From contig CAIQQN010000043.1 in assembly GCA_903873975.1 (NCBI GenBank), positions 1 to 59,891 of the forward strand: DNA of 59,891 nucleotides, read 5' to 3'. Shown piece after piece: positions 51,649-59,690 of the stretch. Position 1 is the first letter of the stretch; each line of letters opens with the position of its first letter. The DNA is from an uncultured Anaerolineales bacterium (GTDB lineage: Bacteria > Chloroflexota > Anaerolineae > Anaerolineales > Villigracilaceae). The notes under the pieces are model-generated. The model was not told the DNA's origin and did not search any database. It was given only the letters and a program-made list of their open reading frames with translations. Both the position numbers and the translations under genes were made by a program.

Positions 51649-52359
51649 TTATTCTTCCCGGTCCGGTTTTGGCAATGCCTGGAGGAGCGTGTCCAGCAAC
51701 AGGTCGCCAATCGGTTCTTCTTTGCTCTTTTCACGCATGAAGTCTTTGAGGTCTTTGGGGGTGATACTCGGTAAAGGGGCATCCTCAACCTTTAATTCCG
51801 CTTTGGGGCTGGTGAACAATAATAAAGCCTTGACGGGAGGAACTTCGCTGCCTTCTGGCAGGATTTTAGTCAGATAGCGCTTGGTTGCCTCGATCTCAGT
51901 TTCTGACTCGATTTCAGGTCGACCTATGTTCTCTTGGCCAAACAGGCGCAGGTACGACTGGAGAAACCCGCCACCTCTTGATTTCCAGCGCTTTTTTTCG
52001 TAGACGATTGTGCCGCTCTGATAATAGGGCATCAGCGTCCAAACACCGGCAGGGCCGACAAGCAAATGGGAGGCAGCGGTAACATAATGATATACGGTGA
52101 ACTCCCGCCCAAGTCCTTTCAGGCCTTTGTCAATCAACTCATCGGGGCGGGGACTGCGGCCCCAGCGGTTGCCGTAGTACATCCCGATTTGCGACATAAA
52201 GAAACCAAGCAGCAAGGCACCGAGCGAGTAAATGAATTTAGCCGGCATTTTAAAGGAAATAAACAGGCCGATTCCCAGAACAACCAGAGCTCCTATGCTC
52301 GTGTACTGCCCGATTTTGGCGTTGCGTTTGATCAATTTGGTGTTGGTTACTACTTTCAT
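51649..52359 (-). CDS. Membrane-anchored protein downstream of plsX
   Basis: A 236-residue protein with two close hydrophobic segments near residues 20-60 (IGALVVLGIGLFIS and YSLGALLLGFFMSQIGMYYG), followed by a cytoplasmic domain resembling the nuclease-related/NERD-type strand pattern only loosely (YHYVTAASHLLVGPAGVWTLMP). I do not assign a function. GAGG lies before the ATG at 52359; the in-frame start at 52482 lies inside plsX and is rejected. It is 7 bases after plsX, so it forms an operon with it. Confidence 0.72.
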   Translation of the reverse strand: MKVVTNTKLIKRNAKIGQYTSIGALVVLGIGLFISFKMPAKFIYSLGALLLGFFMSQIGMYYGNRWGRSPRPDELIDKGLKGLGREFTVYHYVTAASHLLVGPAGVWTLMPYYQSGTIVYEKKRWKSRGGGFLQSYLRLFGQENIGRPEIESETEIEATKRYLTKILPEGSEVPPVKALLLFTSPKAELKVEDAPLPSITPKDLKDFMREKSKEEPIGDLLLDTLLQALPKPDREE

Positions 52360-52366
52360 TTTTCCT

Positions 52367-53383
52367 CTATTTCTTGAGAGATTGTTCGATGGCCGTGCGG
52401 ATGGACTCCAACACGTTTGCTTTGACTGCATCATTTGCCACGCGGACAGCGTTCTTAATCGCGGTTGCATCTGAGCGGCCATGTCCGATGAAAACCAGGC
52501 CGTTCACGCCCAGCAAAGGCGCAGCCCCCTCTTCTGCCGGATCCATCATTTTTTTGATCCCCATGAGCGCAGGTTTAACCAGCAGACCGCCGAGTTTGGT
52601 GCGCAGACCACCCGTCTGGATGGCTTCTTTGATTTTGTCCATCAGCAGTTTGGCAACCGCCTCAGACGATTTCAACAGGATATTGCCGGTAAAACCGTCG
52701 GTTACGGCTACGTCAACTTTTCCGCCGATGAGTTCCTTGCCTTCGATGTTACCATAGAAATTCAAGCCTGAGTCTTTCAACAAGGGATATGCGTGTTTTA
52801 CTAACTCATTTCCCTTCCCGGCTTCCTCTCCATTCGACAACAGACCGATTTTCGGATTCTTTACTCCGCGCACTTTTTCGGCGTAGATGCTGCCCATGAT
52901 GGCAAACTGGAGCAGGTTTTCGGGTTTGCAGTCGGGATTGGCGCCCACATCCAACACGACGCAGGAACCGGTGGCGGTGGGGAAAACGGGCGTCAAGCCA
53001 GGGCGGTCCACGCCGGGGATGGTGCCCAGGCGGAAGTAAGCGGTCACGGACGCCGCGCCCGTGTTGCCGGCTGTTACGAACGCCTCCGCTTGGCCGTTTT
53101 TGACCAGGTCAATGCCAACGGCCATGGAGTTCTTTGAGTTGGGGCGGCGCGCCTTCAGAACCAGTGCCATACCCTTATCTTCCATCGTCAACATCTCAGG
53201 CGCATGAACGAGATGGATGGGGAGGTTGCCGGGGTTTTGCGCGGCGAGCAAGGGTGCGATTTTCGTTTCATCTCCGACAAGGATGATTTCCACACCATAT
53301 TCACGCGCTGCCATCACCGCACCGACCACATCCGGTTCAGGGAAGTCGTCACTCCCCATGGCGTCTACAACGATACGAGTCAT
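52367..53383 (-). CDS. plsX: Phosphate acyltransferase PlsX
   Basis: A 338-residue enzyme with the PlsX signature TRIVVDAMGSDDFPEPDVVGA, TAGNTGAASVTAYFRLG, GANPDCKPENLLQFA and the C-terminal HGRSDATAIKNAVRVA. It makes acyl-phosphate from acyl-ACP for phospholipid synthesis by PlsY, associated with the membrane. AAGGAG stands before the ATG at 53383; the longer reading to 53512 runs through the divergent tRNA promoter and is rejected. Confidence 0.96.
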   Translation of the reverse strand: MTRIVVDAMGSDDFPEPDVVGAVMAAREYGVEIILVGDETKIAPLLAAQNPGNLPIHLVHAPEMLTMEDKGMALVLKARRPNSKNSMAVGIDLVKNGQAEAFVTAGNTGAASVTAYFRLGTIPGVDRPGLTPVFPTATGSCVVLDVGANPDCKPENLLQFAIMGSIYAEKVRGVKNPKIGLLSNGEEAGKGNELVKHAYPLLKDSGLNFYGNIEGKELIGGKVDVAVTDGFTGNILLKSSEAVAKLLMDKIKEAIQTGGLRTKLGGLLVKPALMGIKKMMDPAEEGAAPLLGVNGLVFIGHGRSDATAIKNAVRVANDAVKANVLESIRTAIEQSLKK

Positions 53384-53441
53384 CCTTTGTCTCCTTACAT
53401 GCCAGGACAGGGTGTAACCCCGCCCCATGAAAAAGTGTTGC

Positions 53442-53469
53442 TTGACAATCAAAGCAACCTGATTATAAT
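53442..53469 (+). promoter_or_regulatory. Near-consensus promoter of tRNA-Leu
   Basis: TTGACA (53442-53447) and TATAAT (53464-53469) both match the consensus, with a 16-bp spacer; initiation near 53476, seven bases before the tRNA. Confidence 0.85.
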
Positions 53470-53482
53470 ACGACCTGCTCGC

Positions 53483-53564
53483 GCGCTGGTGCTGGAACTG
53501 GCAGACAGGCATGCTTGAGGGGCATGTGCCGCAAGGCGTGGGGGTTCAAGTCCCCCCCAGCGCA
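53483..53564 (+). tRNA. tRNA-Leu (anticodon GAG)
   Basis: GCGCTGG pairs with CCAGCGC. The anticodon stem-loop CATGC-TTGAGGG-GCATG carries GAG, and a long variable arm and a T arm GGGGG-TTCAAGT-CCCCC identify a class II leucine tRNA of 82 bases. No CCA is encoded. Confidence 0.95.
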
Positions 53565-53571
53565 TCCAAAT

Positions 53572-53595
53572 AAAAGCCGCCAAAAGGCGGCTTTT
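53572..53595 (+). terminator. Terminator of tRNA-Leu
   Basis: AAAAGCCGCC and GGCGGCTTTT form a perfect 10-bp stem around a 4-base loop. It also ends the opposing permease gene, whose stop lies five bases away. Confidence 0.9.
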
Positions 53596-53599
53596 TCGT

Positions 53600-54457
53600 T
53601 TACTCCTCGATCTTCATTTTGCGTTCCAGCCAGTGGACCGCGCCAGACAATAGCAGTGTCATGGACAGATACAAGAAGGCCATGATATTGAATGCTTCCA
53701 GCACGCGGAAGGTGCTGGCGCGCAGCATACGACCCAATTGGGTGAGTTCGTTGACGGCCAGCACGGTGGCCAGGGATGAATCTTTGAGGCAGGCGATAAA
53801 GTCATTGCCAAGCGGAGGCAATACTCGGCGGATTGCTTGCGGCAGGATAATGAAGCGCATGGCTTGCATATAGGTCATACCGAGGGAACGTGCCGCTTCG
53901 GTCTGCCCCTTGCCGATGGATTGGATGCCAGCGCGAAAAACTTCTGCTTCATAGGCTCCATACCCGAACCCCAGAGCGATGATGGCGCGCCCTTCCATCG
54001 AGACAGAGCGAATGGAAAAATTCGACAGGGCTAGGAAAAATCCACTACCAGGGATGACCCCAAGTCCCCACCCTCCCAACCCTTTGACCATATCCACGAA
54101 TATGGGGAATAACGCAAAAGCGATATACAAGAGTAATACCACCAGAGGAATCCCGCGGATAACTTCCACATAGAGGGTGGAAATGTTAAATAGAACAACA
54201 TTCTTCGAAACCCTTGCCAAGCCGGCTAACAGGCCAATAATCGTTGCGATCAAATACGAGAATACGGTGATGCGCAGAGTGGTATAAACGCCTTGTAGAA
54301 GGTATAAGAAAGATGCGTTATAATTCGGCGAAGCTAGGATCAGATATACGACTCCCAGTCCGACAAGTATAAGCACAACAACCCACCAGGGCCATTTTGA
54401 GATTTTCCATCCACCCGGTATCAAACTTGGATTAGATAGGCTGGTTGATGATTCCAT
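53600..54457 (-). CDS. Amino-acid ABC transporter permease (HisM/GlnP type)
   Basis: A 285-residue membrane protein with an N-terminal helix (about 25-45) and the five-helix polar-amino-acid permease core. It contains the EAA loop EAARSLGMTYMQAMRFIILPQAIRRVLPPLGND, which docks the ATPase. AGGAG lies before the ATG. Upstream on the same strand is the substrate-binding protein. No ATP-binding subunit gene is found here, unusual for this family, so a distant ATPase must serve it. It imports an amino acid of unknown kind. Confidence 0.9.
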   Translation of the reverse strand: MESSTSLSNPSLIPGGWKISKWPWWVVVLILVGLGVVYLILASPNYNASFLYLLQGVYTTLRITVFSYLIATIIGLLAGLARVSKNVVLFNISTLYVEVIRGIPLVVLLLYIAFALFPIFVDMVKGLGGWGLGVIPGSGFFLALSNFSIRSVSMEGRAIIALGFGYGAYEAEVFRAGIQSIGKGQTEAARSLGMTYMQAMRFIILPQAIRRVLPPLGNDFIACLKDSSLATVLAVNELTQLGRMLRASTFRVLEAFNIMAFLYLSMTLLLSGAVHWLERKMKIEE

Positions 54458-54483
54458 GCATAACTCCTACAGGGATTAATGTC

Positions 54484-54516
54484 TTGAGAGATGGGAGCGC
54501 AGCCCCCATCTCTCAA
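54484..54516 (-). promoter_or_regulatory. Intercistronic hairpin between binding protein and permease
   Basis: TTGAGAGATGGG (54484-54495) pairs perfectly with CCCATCTCTCAA (54505-54516) around a 9-base loop. It lies between the two ABC genes, where such structures commonly stabilise the binding-protein message or reduce read-through to the permease. Confidence 0.65.
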
Positions 54517-54541
54517 ATGTCAGAAACGGCGTGGAAAGCAA

Positions 54542-55348
54542 TTACGGGATAAGCCCCCATTTCTTATTGAGCTGTTCAAGTGTGCCATCGGCGGTCATGG
54601 CTGCCAGAGCGGCATTCACCGGGGCTTCCAAGGTGCTATTTTGCGGGAAAACAAAAGCCAACGCCTCACCAGTTGCAATTTGGCCGGCAAGTTTGAAAAC
54701 ACCTGCGTTCTCATTCATGAAACCTATGGCGGCAATGTTATCAATGACAACGCCATCAATGTCGCTCGATTTCAGGGCCAGCACGGCTGCGCCAAAGTCT
54801 TCAAAATCCTGGATGGTTTTTCCTGTGAAATATGCCTTGGCCGCAATCTCATTGGTAGTACCGATCTGGGTGCCGATCTTGGCGTTCGGGTCAGCTTTCA
54901 TTTGATCAGGTGAGCGGGTTTCAGCAGTGCGAACCATGAGGTACTGATTAACTTCAACATATGGGGTTGAGAAAGCCACGATCTTGGCGCGATCCGCGGT
55001 AACGGTCACGCCGTCAGCCAGCATGTCAAATTCCCCAGCCTGCATGGCAGGGAAAATGCCGTCCCAGGCAGCCTGCTTGAATTCAGCCACGCAGTTGAGC
55101 CGCTTGCAGATCTCTCTGACAGCATCGTAGTCCCAGCCTGCACCCTGACCGGTGGCCTGGTCAATGCTGTTGAATGGGGGGTAGGCATTTTCCACGGCAA
55201 CGGTGATGGTTTTACCGCCAAGATCGGCCAGGCCGCTGGTGGCTCCCCCCGTAGTTGGGGTGGGTACCGTGGTTGTCTTCGGGGCGCAGGCTGTCAGCAC
55301 AAGGCTGGCGAGAACCAGAACACTCAGTACAAATGTAAATTTTTTCAT
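54542..55348 (-). CDS. Amino-acid ABC transporter substrate-binding lipoprotein
   Basis: A 268-residue family-3 solute-binding protein. The signal peptide ends in a lipobox (VLTAC at about residue 20), a Thr/Pro-rich stretch follows, and the mature part begins GKTITVAVENAYPPFNSIDQATG, with WDGIFPAMQAGEFDMLADGVT and the C-terminal NAALAAMTADGTLEQLNKKWG. It would capture a polar amino acid outside the membrane for the permease. ATG 55348 follows AAGGAGAG better than the in-frame GTG at 55351. Confidence 0.92.
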   Translation of the reverse strand: MKKFTFVLSVLVLASLVLTACAPKTTTVPTPTTGGATSGLADLGGKTITVAVENAYPPFNSIDQATGQGAGWDYDAVREICKRLNCVAEFKQAAWDGIFPAMQAGEFDMLADGVTVTADRAKIVAFSTPYVEVNQYLMVRTAETRSPDQMKADPNAKIGTQIGTTNEIAAKAYFTGKTIQDFEDFGAAVLALKSSDIDGVVIDNIAAIGFMNENAGVFKLAGQIATGEALAFVFPQNSTLEAPVNAALAAMTADGTLEQLNKKWGLIP

Positions 55349-55508
55349 CACTTCTCTCTCCTTTGTTGAAATAGCCGTATCTGAGGATGGAGTTCAGGAT
55401 AGGATGCCTGTCTCCTTTGATGATATAAGCATAGACCAACTTTTGAATTATGACAAGAGGAAAAGGGTGATTAGTTTGCGTCTAATTCAGAATCGGAAGA
55501 GATGGAAA

Positions 55509-55517
55509 TGATATAAT
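55509..55517 (+). promoter_or_regulatory. Extended -10 promoter of SCP2-AOR operon
   Basis: TGA-TATAAT with no good -35; initiation near 55524 gives a leader of about 25 bases holding AAGGAGG. Confidence 0.55.
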
Positions 55518-55548
55518 ACATTCAGGATTTTCCCGAAGGAGGCATATG

Positions 55549-55959
55549 ATGGCTGCAATATTTCCAAGCCCTGAGTGGCTGCAGATCCTTTCTGATAAAA
55601 TAAATTCCGATGAGCGCTATGCCCAAATTGCCAGGAATTGGGAAGGCGATATGTGCGTGGTCATCGAACCGAGTGGGCCTCTCACGGAAAAACAACACTA
55701 CTATCTGGATTTATGGCATGGCAAATGTCGTAAAGTGGAAATCCTGAAAGATATGTGCTCCGTCCAACCAAAATTTATTTTGACAGCCACCTACGACAAC
55801 ATTTCCCGCATTATGAAAGGCCAACTTGACCCGATGACCGCCATGATGACCCGCAAGTTGCAGGTGCAGGGGAGTATGGCCTACATGATGCGCAATGTGC
55901 CGACAGTGCTGGATTTTGTTCGCTGTGCTCGGGAAGTCACCACTGAAATCCTGACCTGA
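55549..55959 (+). CDS. SCP2 sterol-binding-domain protein
   Basis: A 136-residue protein. VVIEPSGPLTEKQHYYLDLWHGKC, FILTATYDNISRIMKGQLDPM and TRKLQVQGSMAYMMRNVPTVLDFV match the SCP2-like hydrophobic-ligand domain, which binds lipids or acyl chains in a cytoplasmic pocket. AAGGAGG lies 6 bases before ATG 55549, and a closer ATG at 55546 is possible. It stands 2 bases before an AOR-family gene, so the pair is co-translated. It might present a hydrophobic aldehyde to the AOR; this is inference. Confidence 0.83.
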   Translation: MAAIFPSPEWLQILSDKINSDERYAQIARNWEGDMCVVIEPSGPLTEKQHYYLDLWHGKCRKVEILKDMCSVQPKFILTATYDNISRIMKGQLDPMTAMMTRKLQVQGSMAYMMRNVPTVLDFVRCAREVTTEILT

Positions 55960-55961
55960 TC

Positions 55962-57779
55962 ATGCAACCAATCCTCAAAGTTAATCTGACATCAGGGGAA
56001 ACCGAGGATTATGTCATCCCGGCTGAATGGGAAAAGGACTATCTGGGCGGCGCGTCGCTTGCGGCGCGCCTGCTTTATCCCGTGCTCACGCGGGTCCTCG
56101 ACCCTGTCTCTCAGGAATCGCCGCTGCTCTTCCTGAACGGCCCTCTATCTGGAACGGCTGGCCCAACTGTAGGTCGCTTCGTGGTTTGCGGGAAAAGCCC
56201 GGCAACAGAATTGTGGGCCGAGTCAAACTGCGGCGGGTTCTGGGGACCCGAGCTTCGGTTTTGTGGATATGATGGGTTGTGGATCACGGGAAAAGCTGAC
56301 AGGCCGGTCTATCTATGGTTAAATGACGGCAGGCTCGAAGTACGGGACGCAAAAAATGTTTGGGGAAAAGACACGTACGAATCGCAGGAAATCATCAAAA
56401 GTGAGATTGGCGTTCCTGGAATGCACGTCCTGACGATCGGTCCGGCTGGCGAAAATGGTGTGCTGTTCGCTGGTCTCTTCTGCGATCACGGACGGACGGC
56501 GGGACGCACCGGGTTGGGGATGGTGGCCGGGTCGAAGAATCTCAAGGCGATAGCTGTCAAAGGGACGAAAAAGATCCCTCTTGCCCGGCCTGAATTGTTT
56601 GCCCCCCTGCGCTCAGCTGCAAATCATGCTCTAAAAGAAGATAATTTAAGTCATGTGTACCATGACCTGGGGACAGCCAGTGTGGTTGATTACGCCGATT
56701 ATCTGGGAGGACTACCGAAAAAGTATTTTCACAGCGGGACATTCGAGGGCGTTGGGAAAGTTTCTGGTGCGACCATGGCCGAGACCATCCTGGCCGGGAC
56801 GAGCGCCTGTCACGCCTGTGTGATAGCCTGCGGCCGGGTGGTGCGTCTGGAGGACGGCGTAAAACGCAAAGGTCCGGAATATGAAACGATTGTCAGTTTT
56901 GGCCCGGACCTGCTCATTGACGATCTGTCTGCCATCACACGCCTGGGCGAACTATGTGACCGCTACGGTATGGATACCATCAGCGCGGGCGGTACACTTG
57001 GCCTGGCTTTTCATCTTTTCGAGAAAGGTGTCATCACCACCAAGGATACCGGCGGTCTGGTCCTGCGCTGGGGGGAGGTGAAACCAGTCGAACAGTTGCT
57101 ACACTTGACCGCCCGCCGCGAGGGGATCGGTGAATATCTTGCCCAGGGTTCCAAGCGCTTTGGTCAGCATTTTGGTGCGGAAGAAGAAGCTGTGCAAGTC
57201 AATGGTTTGGAAGTGGCTTACCATGATCCACGCGCCTACTCTGGCATGGCGCTTGTATATGCCACTTCGCCGCGCGGTGCCTGTCACAATCAGTCCCAGT
57301 ATTTCTTAGTGGATATGGGTCAGGCTGATTCAAGTATTGGGCTGGAATTCTATGATCGCCATGCCGGTGCCGAGAAAGCCGCCAATGTGGCTCGTTACCA
57401 GGATTGGCAGACCTTGTTCAATGCGCTGGTGATGTGCATCTTTGCCAATGTCCCGGCCGAGACAATGACGGAGTTAATCAACACTGCCTGCGGCCTGAAC
57501 TGGGGACCAGAGGATTTGTTCCGAGCTGGTGAGCGGGCGTGGAACCTCAAGCGGGCGATCAACAACCGTCTAGGCTTGACTCGGGCGAATGACAAATTAC
57601 CGAAAGCATTTCTTGAACCCTACCAAGATGGGGGTTCGGCTGGGTATGTACCTCCTTTTACTGAAATGCTTGAGGCATATTACACAGCCCGCGACTGGGA
57701 CCCGGAGACCGGTAAACCGACATTTAATAAACTGGCCGAGTTGGGCCTGGAGTGGGTGGCGAAAGATATCTGGAAATGA
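55962..57779 (+). CDS. Aldehyde:ferredoxin oxidoreductase family protein
   Basis: A 605-residue AOR-family enzyme with the expected [4Fe-4S] ligands C283, C286 and C290 in ACHACVIAC and C492 in VMCIFAN. It has GGASLAARLLYP, VCGKSPATELWAESNCGG and TIGPAGENGVLFAGLF for the tungstopterin domain. It should oxidise an aldehyde with ferredoxin as acceptor. It is coupled to the SCP2-like gene (2-base gap), unlike the two AORs near the start, which follow a permease and an aminotransferase. The substrate is probably different and hydrophobic, but not shown. Confidence 0.92.
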   Translation: MQPILKVNLTSGETEDYVIPAEWEKDYLGGASLAARLLYPVLTRVLDPVSQESPLLFLNGPLSGTAGPTVGRFVVCGKSPATELWAESNCGGFWGPELRFCGYDGLWITGKADRPVYLWLNDGRLEVRDAKNVWGKDTYESQEIIKSEIGVPGMHVLTIGPAGENGVLFAGLFCDHGRTAGRTGLGMVAGSKNLKAIAVKGTKKIPLARPELFAPLRSAANHALKEDNLSHVYHDLGTASVVDYADYLGGLPKKYFHSGTFEGVGKVSGATMAETILAGTSACHACVIACGRVVRLEDGVKRKGPEYETIVSFGPDLLIDDLSAITRLGELCDRYGMDTISAGGTLGLAFHLFEKGVITTKDTGGLVLRWGEVKPVEQLLHLTARREGIGEYLAQGSKRFGQHFGAEEEAVQVNGLEVAYHDPRAYSGMALVYATSPRGACHNQSQYFLVDMGQADSSIGLEFYDRHAGAEKAANVARYQDWQTLFNALVMCIFANVPAETMTELINTACGLNWGPEDLFRAGERAWNLKRAINNRLGLTRANDKLPKAFLEPYQDGGSAGYVPPFTEMLEAYYTARDWDPETGKPTFNKLAELGLEWVAKDIWK

Positions 57780-57923
57780 TAAAATAAGAATGGCACTGCC
57801 CTGCCCGTGTCAAACGCGAAGAGCCTACCCCCCTTTGGCAGCCCACGTTCGACGGCAGGGCGGAGCTCTTTAATTTCTGGTTCCGCGTGAAGCATCAAGG
57901 TGATGAGGTATATCTTGGTTTTT

Positions 57924-57953
57924 TTGGAAAATCCCGTAATAAGGGTATATAAT
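57924..57953 (+). promoter_or_regulatory. Promoter of NAD(P)HX repair gene
   Basis: TTGGAA (57924-57929) and TATAAT (57948-57953) are 18 bp apart; initiation near 57960 leaves a leader of about 19 bases. Confidence 0.6.
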
Positions 57954-57978
57954 GCGGCGTGAATTGGAGAACCCTGCT

Positions 57979-59613
57979 ATGAAACTGGTTTCGATTTCTG
58001 AAATGCATTCTATCGAACAGGAGGCTGACGCGAACGGCCTTACCTACGATATGATGATGGAAAATGCCGGGTATAACCTGTCCCGTGAAGTATTAAAGCT
58101 GGCATATGCTCAGAATGACGAGGAAGACATCCAGGTGCTCGGGTTTGTCGGACCTGGCAATAATGGTGGTGATACGCTCGTTGCACTGACGCATCTGGCA
58201 GAGAAAGGCTGGAAGGCGCGTGCCTATCTCATCAAGCGCAAAGCCGCCAGCGATCCACTGGCGAAACGGCTGGAAGATGCGGATGGGGAGATTTACCTGG
58301 CTGACAAGGATTCTGATTTCCAACAGCTGACCGCTTTTCTGGAAACCGCCGACGTTGTTCTGGATGGCGTTCTGGGCACGGGTTTTAAACTACCCCTGAA
58401 GACTGATATCGGCAAGGTTCTAGGCGTGGTAAAAACCATCCTTGGATCAATTGAATGGCAGCCCTTTATTGTTGCCGTGGATTGCCCCTCTGGTGTGGAT
58501 TGCGATACCGGTGAGGTTGCCAAAGAATGCATCCCTGCCGATGCAACGGTTACATTGGCAGCAGTCAAACGAGGCTTGCTTAAAATCCCGGCTTTTGATT
58601 CGGTCGGCGAATTACGCGTCGTGGATATTGGTCTGCTGACCGAGCTGAAGTCCTGGCAGGCGGTCAAAAGTGAAGTGGCCGACGAAACCCTGGCTGTCTC
58701 CCTTCTGCCAGAGCGCCCGACGGATGCTCATAAGGGAACATTTGGCACAGCGCTGGTTGTGGCCGGGTCGGTCAATTACACCGGCGCGGCCCTGCTGGCA
58801 GGCAAAGCCGCTTACCGCATCGGCGCCGGCCTGGTAACTTTGTCAGTCCCCGCAGCACTGCACACCGCCCTGGCGGGTCACTTTCCTGAAGCGACCTGGC
58901 TGCTTCTGCCACACGAAATGGGCTCAATCGCTTCCAGCGCGGCCGATGTGCTGATCGATAATCTGGAACATACCACTGCGATTTTGATTGGACCTGGTTT
59001 GGGATTGGATGATACGACCAGGGAATTCATTGCGAACTTGCTGGATGGTGCGCCTGCCAAGGCCACCCATGCGCGCATGGGTTTTGTTCAAAGCGCCGGT
59101 TTGAGAGCAGAACAGAAACCTGCTGCGCTGCCCCCGTTCGTTTTTGATGCTGATGGTTTGAAGCTACTGGCAAAATTACCCGAATGGTTCAGGCTGCTCC
59201 CGGCTCCGGCAATCCTAACCCCGCACCCAGGTGAAATGTCCATCCTGACAGGACTTACAGTCGAGAAAATCCAAAGAGACCGCCTGGCCATTGCCGGTAA
59301 GTATTCCGCAGAGTGGGGACATGTGGTCGTGTTGAAGGGCGCGTTTACGGTCATCGCCGCCCCGGATGGACGCACAACTATCATACCAGTGGCTACTCCT
59401 GCCCTGGCCCATGCCGGCACCGGGGATGTGCTGGCTGGACTGATTACCGGCCTGCGTGCCCAGGGCCTGGAGGCCTACGACGCAGCCCGGCTTGGGGCCT
59501 GGGTGCATGCCCAGGCCGGATTGGCCGCTGCCGTTGTCCTGGGGAGCACTGCTGCAGTATTGGCCGGAGATGTGCTGGAGGCGGTGGCAGATGTGCTGGC
59601 GGAGTTGGAATAA
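57979..59613 (+). CDS. nnr: Bifunctional NAD(P)H-hydrate epimerase/dehydratase
   Basis: A 544-residue fusion. The N-terminal YjeF_N epimerase domain (about 1-215) has GFVGPGNNGGDTL and DGVLGTGF. The C-terminal ribokinase-like dehydratase (about 235-540) has HKGTFGTALVVAGS, LIGPGLG, FDADGLKLL, LTPHPGEMS and the HAGTGDVLAGLITG active-site loop. It repairs hydrated NADH and NADPH using ADP. GGAG lies 10 bases upstream of ATG 57979; the ATG at 57952 is within the -10 element and rejected. Confidence 0.95.
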   Translation: MKLVSISEMHSIEQEADANGLTYDMMMENAGYNLSREVLKLAYAQNDEEDIQVLGFVGPGNNGGDTLVALTHLAEKGWKARAYLIKRKAASDPLAKRLEDADGEIYLADKDSDFQQLTAFLETADVVLDGVLGTGFKLPLKTDIGKVLGVVKTILGSIEWQPFIVAVDCPSGVDCDTGEVAKECIPADATVTLAAVKRGLLKIPAFDSVGELRVVDIGLLTELKSWQAVKSEVADETLAVSLLPERPTDAHKGTFGTALVVAGSVNYTGAALLAGKAAYRIGAGLVTLSVPAALHTALAGHFPEATWLLLPHEMGSIASSAADVLIDNLEHTTAILIGPGLGLDDTTREFIANLLDGAPAKATHARMGFVQSAGLRAEQKPAALPPFVFDADGLKLLAKLPEWFRLLPAPAILTPHPGEMSILTGLTVEKIQRDRLAIAGKYSAEWGHVVVLKGAFTVIAAPDGRTTIIPVATPALAHAGTGDVLAGLITGLRAQGLEAYDAARLGAWVHAQAGLAAAVVLGSTAAVLAGDVLEAVADVLAELE

Positions 59614-59645
59614 AGCGAAGAACGCGAGTAAGAAGATATAGAATC

Positions 59646-59677
59646 AAAAGGAGTCCGGCAAAACCGGACTCCTTTTT
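59646..59677 (+). terminator. Terminator between nnr and HTH gene
   Basis: AAAAGGAGTCCGG and CCGGACTCCTTTT form a perfect 13-bp stem with a 5-base loop and T-tract; A-richness on the other side makes it bidirectional. Confidence 0.9.
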
Positions 59678-59690
59678 AATTATATTATCC

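Noticed and set aside
52360-52482. Start at 52482 for the membrane protein after plsX
   Set aside because: This part is antiframe to plsX coding sequence, and GAGG plus ATG at 52359 fits better.
53384-53512. N-terminal extension of plsX to 53512
   Set aside because: It would cross the consensus promoter and 5' end of tRNA-Leu; the PlsX signature begins at 53383 after an AAGGAG site.
57680-57898. Minus-strand ORF of 72 residues overlapping the end of the third AOR gene
   Set aside because: Part reads like protein, but it overlaps AOR coding sequence, has no ribosome site and matches no family; treated as structured gap instead.
57780-57951. Signal-recognition-particle RNA
   Set aside because: The conserved apical GGAAGGA-type loop of SRP RNA is absent on both strands.
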